DNA from: Pseudomonadota bacterium
GTDB taxonomy: Bacteria; Myxococcota; Polyangia; Polyangiales; Polyangiaceae
Assembly (NCBI GenBank): GCA_023419055.1
Contig: JAEZYO010000085.1
Span: 1 to 5,577, forward strand
Length of the DNA: 5,577 nt
Direction of reading: 5' to 3'
Below are positions 1-5,005 of this stretch, one piece after another. The notes below the pieces were generated by a model. It did no database searches and was not told the origin of the DNA. It worked only from the letters and a program-made list of their open reading frames with translations. Within the stretch, counting starts at the first letter, position 1. Each line of letters opens with the position of its first letter. The position numbers and the translations under genes were made by a program.

Positions 1-3000
1 GTGCGGAAGAACGACCACAACTCCGCGGCGGAGCTCTACGGGCTCGCGCTCGGCACCTTCGCGACGGGCCCGAGCCCGGTTCAGGCGCTCAAGCGCCTGC
101 ACTTCAACCACCAGCGCTGGAACGACCTCGTCACCGTGCTCGAGAAGGAGGCGGAGCTCGCGAGCGACCCGGCCGCGCGCGCCATGGCGCTCTTCCGCGT
201 CGGCCGCATCCAGCTCGACCGCCTGGGGCAGCTCGAGGCCGCGACGAGCGCGTTCGAGCGCGCCACGCGCGAGACCCCGAACGACCGCGTGATCCTCGAG
301 GAGCTCGCGCGCGCCTACGAGCAGGCCAAGCGCTACTCCGATCTCGCGTCCACGCTCGAGCGCATCGCCCAGATGGTGCCGACCTCGCTCGAGAAGGTGG
401 GCTACTACCACCGCATCGGGCAGATCCACGAGGAGCGCACGAACGAGGAGACGCTCGCCATCGAGTGGTACGAGCGCGCGCTCGCCGCCGAGAAATCCTA
501 CCTTCCGGCGATTCAGGCGCTCGCCAAGCTCTACGTGCGGGCTCAGCGCTGGGAGTCCTTGATCGCGGTCCACTCGGGTGAAGCCGAGGGCAGCCTCGAC
601 GTCGAGCGCCGCGCCGCCGCGCACGCCCGCATCGCGGACGTGTACGAGACCAAGCTCGGGCGCCCGGAGCTCGCGACGCAGCACCACTCGCGCGCGCTCG
701 GTCTCGTCCCGGGCTACGAGCCCTCCTTCAAGTCGCTGTCTCGCCTGCTCACGCAAGCGGGGCGCTTCACCGAGCTCGTGGAGCTCTACGAGCGCGCGGT
801 CGACGGCGCGCACGACGCCGAGACCAAGATCACCTACCTCTTCAAGATCGGCCGGCTGCACGAGGACTCGCTCGGCGATTTCTCGAGCGCGGTCACGGCG
901 TACCGGCGCATCCTCGACGTCGACGCGCACCACCTGGGCGCGATCCACGCCGTCCAGCGCGCCGCGGAGCGCGCGGGGCGACACAAGGAGCTGATGAGTG
1001 CCCTCGAGCTCGAGGCGGGCCACGTCACCGACAAGAAGAGGCGCCTCGAGATCCTGCACCGCGCCGGCGAAGTGGCCGAGGTGCACCTCGCCGACGATCA
1101 GCTCGCGCTCGCGACTTACAAGAAGGTGAGCGAGCTCGACAAGAACTACACGCCCGTGCTCGCGAGCCTGGGCCGCCTCTATTACCGGCTCGGGCGCTGG
1201 GAGGACCTGCTCGAGACCTACCGCTCGGAGCTCCGGCTCGCCCCGAAGGGAAGCGCCGCGGCCGCCCTCCACTACAAGATGGGCGAGCTCTACGAAGAGC
1301 GCATCGGCAAGGACGAAGAGGCGATCGCGGCTTTCCGGCGCGCGGTAGAGGCCGATCCGTTCCACAGCCCGAGCCTCTCGGCGCTGACCCGCAAGCTCGC
1401 CGAGCGCGGCCGCTGGGAGGAGCTCGTGAAGCTCCTCGAGCTCGAGCTCTCCGGCAGCAAGGACGCCGAGGTGCGCGCCCGCACCGCGTTCCGCGTCGGC
1501 GAGATCTACGAGAACCGGCTGCGCCAGCCGGAGAAGGCGCTCGGCGCCTACGAGCAGGCGCTCGCGGCCGACTCGGACTTCCGCCCCGCGCGCGACGGCC
1601 GGATCCGGCTGCTCTCCGACGCTCGCGACCACAAGCGCCTGGTCGAGGAGCTCGAGAAGGAGGCCAACGCGGCGCGTGACCCGATCATGGCGGTCACGGC
1701 GCTGTTCCGCGCGGGCGAGGTGTTCCGCGACGAGATGAACGATCCGGTGCGCGCGATCGCCGCGTTCGAGAAGGTGATCGAGCGCGACCCGGCGCACCTC
1801 GAGGCCATGCTCGCGCTCGAGCCGCTCTACGCGGAGCGGGGCGCGTGGGAGGAGCTCTCGAAGACTTACTCGGCGGAGGCCCGAGTGCTCGCCGATCCGC
1901 GAGCCCGCGTCGCGGCGCTGCGCGAGCTCGCGCGCCTGATGGAGCGCCGCGGCTCCGGCAGCGCGGAGCAGATCCAGGAGACGTACTTCGCGATCATGCA
2001 GCTCGCCCCGGACGATCTCGGCGCCTTGCTCGCGCTCGAGCGCCTGGCGCTCCGCGAGCAGGACGCGCGCTTGATGGCGCACGTGGACGTGAAGCTCGGG
2101 TCCGTGTTCGAGGACGCGAGCCTGGTTTCGGCGCACCTCACGCGGCTCGCCGAGCTGCTCGAGGCGGGCGGCGATCCGGGCGCGCTCGACGTGTTCCGGG
2201 TGGCGCTCGCCCGCGACGCGACCAACCTCGCCGCCGCGCGCGGCTTGAGTCGCCTGGCCGAGCGGCGCGGCGATCCGGCGCTGTTCGAGGAAGCGGCGGG
2301 TCACGAGGCGAGCGTCACGCTCGACCGCGCTCAGGCCGCTCGGCTGCTCGTCAGGGCAGGGGAGATCCGCGCCGATCACGCCGAGAGCGACGCCGCGACG
2401 CGGCTCTTCGAGCGCGCGCTCGAGCTCTACCCCGATCACGAGCCTGCGGCCGCGCGCCTGCGCGATCTCAGGCTCTCGCGCGGCGAAGTGGAGCGCCTGA
2501 TCAGCGCGCTCACGCAGGCGGCCGGCGCGGCGCAGAAGGAGCGCAGCTTGCAGCTCTGGATGACCGTCGCCGAGCTCTACGCGGATCGAAAACGCGATCT
2601 CCCGGCGGCGCTCGCCGCGCTCGGTCGCGCCAACAACCTCGCGCCGAACCACGTGGGGACCCTGCTCAGGTTGGGCGACTACTTCGCGCGCGATTCGCAG
2701 TGGCAACAGGCCGCCGAGCGCTGGCGCCAGGCGACCCTGCAGGGCGGGTCCGACGACGTGAAGATCGAGGCGCACCTCAGGCTCGCCGCCGTGCTCGACG
2801 AGCACCTCGACGATCCCACGCGCGCCCTCGCGAGCGTCGAAGCGGTGCTCGCGGTCGACCCGAACCACCGCGGCGCGCTCGACCGGCTGCTCTCGTTGCT
2901 CTTGCGCAAGGGCGATCACGACAAGGCCGCCGAGACCGCTGCGCGGTTGATCAAGGTCTCTCCGGGCATCGCCGAACGCGTGGACGCGCAGACCAAGCTC

Positions 3001-4359
3001 GGCCGGCTCGAGCGCAAGCGCGGGCGCACCGGCGCCGCCGCGCAGGCGTACGAAGAGGCCGTCGCGCTCGCGGGGCTCGAGGGCGACGCGGCTCGAGAGC
3101 TGCTCGAGCTCGTGCGCGAGAAGCCGCGCAGGTCGGACTCTCCGACGTACGCCAGCTACGCGGGCGCGCTCTCGCGCTTCGTGGAGCAGGCGCGCGGCAA
3201 CGACCCGAAGCTCGTCCCGGTCTTCACGGAGCTCTCGCGCGTCTACGGCGACGAGCTCAAGCAGCCGGACCAGGCGGTCGTCGCGCTCGAACGCGGGCTC
3301 GCGATCTACCCGGATCCGACGCTGTTCGAGGAGCTCGGCTTGCGGCTCTCGGCCGCGGGCCAGCACCAGCGCGCCATCCCGGCGCTGTACCGCGCGCTCG
3401 AGACCGACGTACGGCGCGAACGAGCGTTCCGGAAGCTCGCCGAAGCGTACGAAGCGCTCGGGCGTCCGGTCGAGGCGCAGCTCGCCCTGGTTCCGCTCGG
3501 CGCGCTCGGCCTCGCCAACGACTTCGAGCGCGCGTCGCTCTCCGCGCGCCGGCCGCGTCCCGCGCTCGGCGGGCCGCGCTCCTTCGACACGGCGATGCTC
3601 GACAGCCTGAGCATCGTGCCGGTGCCGGACGCCGCGACCAACTTGCTCGCCGTGCTGGCGGACGGCCTCGGCAAGGTCTACCAGCCCGATCTCGAGCGCT
3701 ACGGGCTCTCGGCGCGCGACCGCATCAGCGCCAAATCGGGCCACCCGCTGCGGCAGCTCTGCGATCGCGTCGCCCAGATCTTCGGCGTGAGCGACTATGA
3801 CCTCTATACCCACCAGTACCCGTCACCGGGCGTCGAGGTGGAGCTCGGAGATCCCGTGGCGGTGCTGGTGCCGCCGATGTTCGGCACGCTGAGCGAGCCT
3901 CAGCAGGTGTTCCTCCTCTCGAGGGTGTTCGCGAACATCGCGCGCCGGCTCTCGGTGGTGGATCGCCTCGACGCGCAGGAGATCGAGCTCTTGCTCGCTG
4001 CGGGCGCGCGCATCGTCGTCCCCAACTTCGGTCACGCCAAGGACGAGGACTACCTGAACCAGCTGGCTCGCAAGGTGTCGCGCTCCTTGCCCTGGATCGG
4101 TCGCGGAGCGATCGAGGACGCGGCTCGCGAGTACGCGGCCCAGGACAAATTCGACGCGGTCGAGTGGCTCGAGCGGCAGCGCATCGCAGCGACGCGCGCG
4201 GCGCTCGTCGTGGGCGACGACCTGATCGGCTCGGTCGCGCTGATCCAGCAGCATCCGACCGCGCTCGGGGTCGAGCCGGGCCGGCTCATGCCGGAGCTCG
4301 TGCGCTTCTGGGCGAGCGAGCCCGCGCTCACCCTGCGGAAGCGCCTCAGCATGCTCTGA
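1..4359 (+). CDS. Giant TPR (tetratricopeptide) repeat protein with C-terminal globular domain, 5' end outside window
   Basis: The frame is open from base 1 to a TGA at 4357-4359, giving 1452 residues. The first codon is GTG, but Tyr13 already lies in phase with the repeat (equivalent to Phe85 and Tyr157), so the window probably opens inside a repeat and the true start is upstream. Residues about 1-1170 are helical TPR units. They show Gly/Ala at TPR position 8, an aromatic such as A-F-E-R-A near the end of helix B, and Pro at the turn (e.g. Pro93). A linker rich in Arg and Pro (about 1181-1194) leads to a non-repeat domain at about 1195-1452, which holds Cys1254, apparently the only cysteine. 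No signal peptide, membrane segment or catalytic motif is visible. TPR solenoids usually scaffold protein partners; the partner and role here are unknown. The TPR call is secure, the function is not. Confidence 0.93.
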   Translation: MRKNDHNSAAELYGLALGTFATGPSPVQALKRLHFNHQRWNDLVTVLEKEAELASDPAARAMALFRVGRIQLDRLGQLEAATSAFERATRETPNDRVILEELARAYEQAKRYSDLASTLERIAQMVPTSLEKVGYYHRIGQIHEERTNEETLAIEWYERALAAEKSYLPAIQALAKLYVRAQRWESLIAVHSGEAEGSLDVERRAAAHARIADVYETKLGRPELATQHHSRALGLVPGYEPSFKSLSRLLTQAGRFTELVELYERAVDGAHDAETKITYLFKIGRLHEDSLGDFSSAVTAYRRILDVDAHHLGAIHAVQRAAERAGRHKELMSALELEAGHVTDKKRRLEILHRAGEVAEVHLADDQLALATYKKVSELDKNYTPVLASLGRLYYRLGRWEDLLETYRSELRLAPKGSAAAALHYKMGELYEERIGKDEEAIAAFRRAVEADPFHSPSLSALTRKLAERGRWEELVKLLELELSGSKDAEVRARTAFRVGEIYENRLRQPEKALGAYEQALAADSDFRPARDGRIRLLSDARDHKRLVEELEKEANAARDPIMAVTALFRAGEVFRDEMNDPVRAIAAFEKVIERDPAHLEAMLALEPLYAERGAWEELSKTYSAEARVLADPRARVAALRELARLMERRGSGSAEQIQETYFAIMQLAPDDLGALLALERLALREQDARLMAHVDVKLGSVFEDASLVSAHLTRLAELLEAGGDPGALDVFRVALARDATNLAAARGLSRLAERRGDPALFEEAAGHEASVTLDRAQAARLLVRAGEIRADHAESDAATRLFERALELYPDHEPAAARLRDLRLSRGEVERLISALTQAAGAAQKERSLQLWMTVAELYADRKRDLPAALAALGRANNLAPNHVGTLLRLGDYFARDSQWQQAAERWRQATLQGGSDDVKIEAHLRLAAVLDEHLDDPTRALASVEAVLAVDPNHRGALDRLLSLLLRKGDHDKAAETAARLIKVSPGIAERVDAQTKLGRLERKRGRTGAAAQAYEEAVALAGLEGDAARELLELVREKPRRSDSPTYASYAGALSRFVEQARGNDPKLVPVFTELSRVYGDELKQPDQAVVALERGLAIYPDPTLFEELGLRLSAAGQHQRAIPALYRALETDVRRERAFRKLAEAYEALGRPVEAQLALVPLGALGLANDFERASLSARRPRPALGGPRSFDTAMLDSLSIVPVPDAATNLLAVLADGLGKVYQPDLERYGLSARDRISAKSGHPLRQLCDRVAQIFGVSDYDLYTHQYPSPGVEVELGDPVAVLVPPMFGTLSEPQQVFLLSRVFANIARRLSVVDRLDAQEIELLLAAGARIVVPNFGHAKDEDYLNQLARKVSRSLPWIGRGAIEDAAREYAAQDKFDAVEWLERQRIAATRAALVVGDDLIGSVALIQQHPTALGVEPGRLMPELVRFWASEPALTLRKRLSML
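118..2061 (+). repeat. Nine in-phase 72-residue (216-nt) double-TPR units
   Basis: Three landmark positions recur every 72 residues. The R-(W/Y/F/H)-x-x-L motif has its aromatic position at residues 40, 112, 184, 256, 328, 400, 472, 544 and 616, and a degenerate copy at 688. The small residue of TPR position 8 falls at 68, 140, 212, 284, 356, 428, 500, 572 and 644 (Gly, or Ala at 212 and 644). The helix-B aromatic is at 85, 157, 301, 373, 445, 517 and 589, with His at 229. Beyond residue 688 the spacing loosens to 70-72 (positions 758, 830, 901, 973). The units are diverged in sequence, so this is an old protein-level repeat rather than a recent DNA tandem array. Confidence 0.85.
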
Positions 4360-4362
4360 TCA
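4357..4362. other. Abutting convergent stop codons (TGATCA)
   Basis: The plus-strand TPR gene stops with TGA at 4357-4359. The minus-strand small gene stops with TGA read from 4362 to 4360. There is no intergenic base between them, and the six bases form the palindrome TGATCA. I see no convincing intrinsic terminator beside this junction, so transcripts from either side must end inside the other gene or by a factor such as Rho (inference). Confidence 0.9.
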
Positions 4363-4605
4363 GCGCCGCTGCTTGAAGCACCAGGTCCCGGCGCCGCGAC
4401 CGGAGGTGGCTGCCACCATCTCCCAGCCGCGCTGGGCCGCGGCGTTCGACTTCACCATCAGATCGGTCACGTCCGAGGCCTCGAAGCAGAAGTACGGGGC
4501 GCGCGGGGGATCGTCCTCGGCGCGCGCGTCCCGCACCACTCCGAGGAGGGAAGCGCCGAGAGCACCTGAGGCGAGGGAGAGCGCGACGACGGCGAGCTTC
4601 TTCAT
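4360..4605 (-). CDS. Small exported protein, DUF4177-like
   Basis: The ATG at 4605 gives an 81-residue precursor. Residues 1-29 form a classic Sec signal peptide: M-K-K, a hydrophobic stretch of Leu, Ala and Val up to about Val24, then A-R-A, with cleavage expected after Ala29 ahead of E-D-D. The mature part of about 52 residues contains Y-F-C-F-E-A near its start, then N-A-A-A-Q-R-G-W-E-M-V (54-64), then T-W-C-F-K-Q at the end. The order strand, helix, G-W-E-x-V, strand ending F-K resembles the short DUF4177 domain; this is recalled similarity, not a search result. Cys40 and Cys76 could form a disulfide in the periplasm. A TTG at 4641 would add 12 residues, but ATG is preferred because it yields the proper signal peptide. 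Neither start has a strong Shine-Dalgarno sequence. It lies downstream of the 4692-4725 terminator, so it should have its own promoter. Function unknown. Confidence 0.78.
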   Translation of the reverse strand: MKKLAVVALSLASGALGASLLGVVRDARAEDDPPRAPYFCFEASDVTDLMVKSNAAAQRGWEMVAATSGRGAGTWCFKQRR

Positions 4606-4653
4606 GCGAGAAGCCGTATCCGACGCGCTCCGGGGAGACAATGGAGGCCCGCG

Positions 4654-4670
4654 CGACGTGCGGAACGTCG
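4654..4670. promoter_or_regulatory. Short inverted repeat upstream of the small exported gene
   Basis: CGACGT at 4654-4659 and ACGTCG at 4665-4670 form a perfect 6-bp dyad around the 5-nt centre GCGGA. It sits about 48 bases upstream of the ATG at 4605, between that gene and the terminator of the tRNA transcript, where an operator would be expected. A dyad this short can arise by chance in G+C-rich DNA. Confidence 0.25.
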
Positions 4671-4691
4671 GCTACGAGCTGCCCCGAAGAC

Positions 4692-4725
4692 AAAAAAGCC
4701 GACGGTCGCGTTTACGACCGTCGGC
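4692..4725 (-). terminator. Intrinsic (Rho-independent) terminator of the tRNA-Leu transcript
   Basis: The arms at 4698-4708 (GCCGACGGTCG) and 4715-4725 (CGACCGTCGGC) are perfectly complementary: an 11-bp stem with a 6-nt loop. Read on the minus strand, the hairpin is followed at once by six T residues (4697 to 4692), the canonical layout. It lies about 110 nt past the 3' end of tRNA-Leu and ahead of the small exported gene, so it should end the tRNA transcript. On the plus strand only a weak TTTT lies a few bases beyond the stem (4732-4735), so plus-strand function is doubtful. Confidence 0.88.
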
Positions 4726-4741
4726 GCCAGCTTTTCGTCAC

Positions 4742-4767
4742 CGCGGCGCCGGGACGGCGACGCCGCG
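4742..4767 (-). repeat. G+C-only inverted repeat in the tRNA-Leu trailer
   Basis: CGCGGCG at 4742-4748 pairs with CGCCGCG at 4761-4767 across a 12-nt loop. The stem is seven G-C pairs with no U tract. Taken alone it is not remarkable in DNA this G+C-rich; it matters as one of four stems between the tRNA and its terminator. Confidence 0.4.
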
Positions 4768-4775
4768 TGGGGTGG

Positions 4776-4802
4776 GCCCCGCGGAATTCACTTCCGCGGG
4801 GC
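4776..4802 (-). repeat. Strong 11-bp hairpin in the tRNA-Leu trailer
   Basis: GCCCCGCGGAA at 4776-4786 pairs perfectly with TTCCGCGGGGC at 4792-4802 around the 5-nt loop TTCAC. It starts 36 nt beyond the tRNA 3' end on the minus strand. No T run follows in either direction, so it is not a canonical terminator. It could protect or shape the trailer RNA, or act as an early terminator of the kind lacking a U tract (inference). Confidence 0.65.
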
Positions 4803-4809
4803 GGGGCGG

Positions 4810-4825
4810 GGCGGCGCGTGCCGCC
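4810..4825 (-). repeat. Short G+C hairpin just 3' of tRNA-Leu
   Basis: GGCGGC at 4810-4815 pairs with GCCGCC at 4820-4825 around a 4-nt loop. On the minus strand it begins 13 nt beyond the tRNA discriminator base, so it would be the first structure in the precursor trailer, close to where 3'-end processing occurs. The short stem makes it tentative. Confidence 0.4.
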
Positions 4826-4838
4826 TCGATGACTGAGG

Positions 4839-4922
4839 TGCCGACAGAGGGACTTGAACCCCCACGACCTTGCGGTCGCGTGGACCTGAACCACGTGCGT
4901 CTGCCAATTCCGCCATGTCGGC
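4839..4922 (-). tRNA. tRNA-Leu (anticodon CAG)
   Basis: Read on the minus strand, the 84-nt gene folds as a type II tRNA. The 7-bp acceptor stem is GCCGACA/TGTCGGC with discriminator A. The D arm (GCG/CGC) contains A-A-T-T-G-G-C-A-G-A. The anticodon stem CGTGG/CCACG closes the loop TTCAGGT, with anticodon CAG at plus positions 4886-4888. The long variable arm CGACC/GGTCG is capped by a GCAA tetraloop. The T arm is GGGGG-TTCAAGT-CCCTC with one G-T wobble. The long variable arm, the CAG anticodon and discriminator A identify leucine; it reads CUG codons. CCA is not encoded (the next bases are CCT), so a CCA-adding enzyme must supply the end. It appears to be a single-tRNA transcription unit ending at 4692. 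Confidence 0.97.
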
Positions 4923-4938
4923 TGGCGAAGGAGCCGGG

Positions 4939-4968
4939 TATCTAGCGCAGGGGCACGGGGCCACGCAA
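4939..4968 (-). promoter_or_regulatory. Candidate promoter of tRNA-Leu
   Basis: On the minus strand, TTGCGT (4968-4963) and TAGATA (4944-4939) are separated by 18 bases. The -10 candidate lies 16 bases before the tRNA 5' end, leaving room for a short leader removed by RNase P. TTG of the -35 and T-A-x-A of the -10 match the sigma-70 consensus; the other positions do not. TATCTA is the only A+T-rich patch immediately upstream of the tRNA, which supports the call despite the weak match. Confidence 0.45.
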
Positions 4969-4988
4969 GGAATTCCCTCGCGTGGCCC
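4958..4988 (-). terminator. Hairpin after the proline-tailed gene, possible terminator lacking a U tract
   Basis: GGGCCACGC at 4958-4966 pairs with GCGTGGCCC at 4980-4988. After one A-C mismatch, three further pairs (4968-4970 with 4976-4978) leave a 5-nt loop. It lies about 18 nt past the stop codon of the minus-strand CDS ending at 5006, the normal place for a terminator, but C-rich sequence rather than T follows it. It overlaps the candidate -35 of the tRNA promoter. The inverted repeat is certain; its role is inferred. Confidence 0.5.
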
Positions 4989-5005
4989 TCAGAGCGGACG
5001 CCCGA

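Noticed and set aside
578..994. Plus-strand frame of 138 codons within the TPR gene
   Set aside because: Ser/Arg/Thr-rich off-frame product with no domain; fully inside the in-phase TPR units.
1845..3800. Long plus-strand frame of 651 codons overlapping the TPR gene
   Set aside because: Its product is Arg/Ala/Gly/Pro-rich low-complexity sequence typical of an off-frame reading of G+C-rich DNA. The TPR frame across the same bases has clear repeats and a folded C-terminal domain.
3823..4254. Minus-strand frame of 143 codons antisense to the TPR C-terminal domain
   Set aside because: Composition is dominated by Arg, His and Leu as expected for an antisense shadow; no motif and no start signal.
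4613..4639. TTGTCT (minus strand, 4639-4634) with GATACG 15 bases downstream as a promoter for the small exported gene
   Set aside because: Only three matches in the -10, spacing too short, and it would leave almost no leader before the ATG at 4605.
4712..4894. Minus-strand frame of 60 codons overlapping tRNA-Leu
   Set aside because: It starts inside the tRNA and ends in the terminator stem; no independent support for coding.
4373..4945. Plus-strand frame of 190 codons crossing the small gene, the terminator and the tRNA
   Set aside because: It reads through a perfect tRNA and an intrinsic terminator and is antisense to a gene with a clear signal peptide.
4784..4975. Two GAATTC sites (4784-4789 and 4970-4975) flanking the tRNA, considered as attachment-site or mobile-element edges
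   Set aside because: The shared sequence is no longer than a few bases, sits inside two unrelated hairpins, and there is no integrase or duplicated tRNA end in the window.
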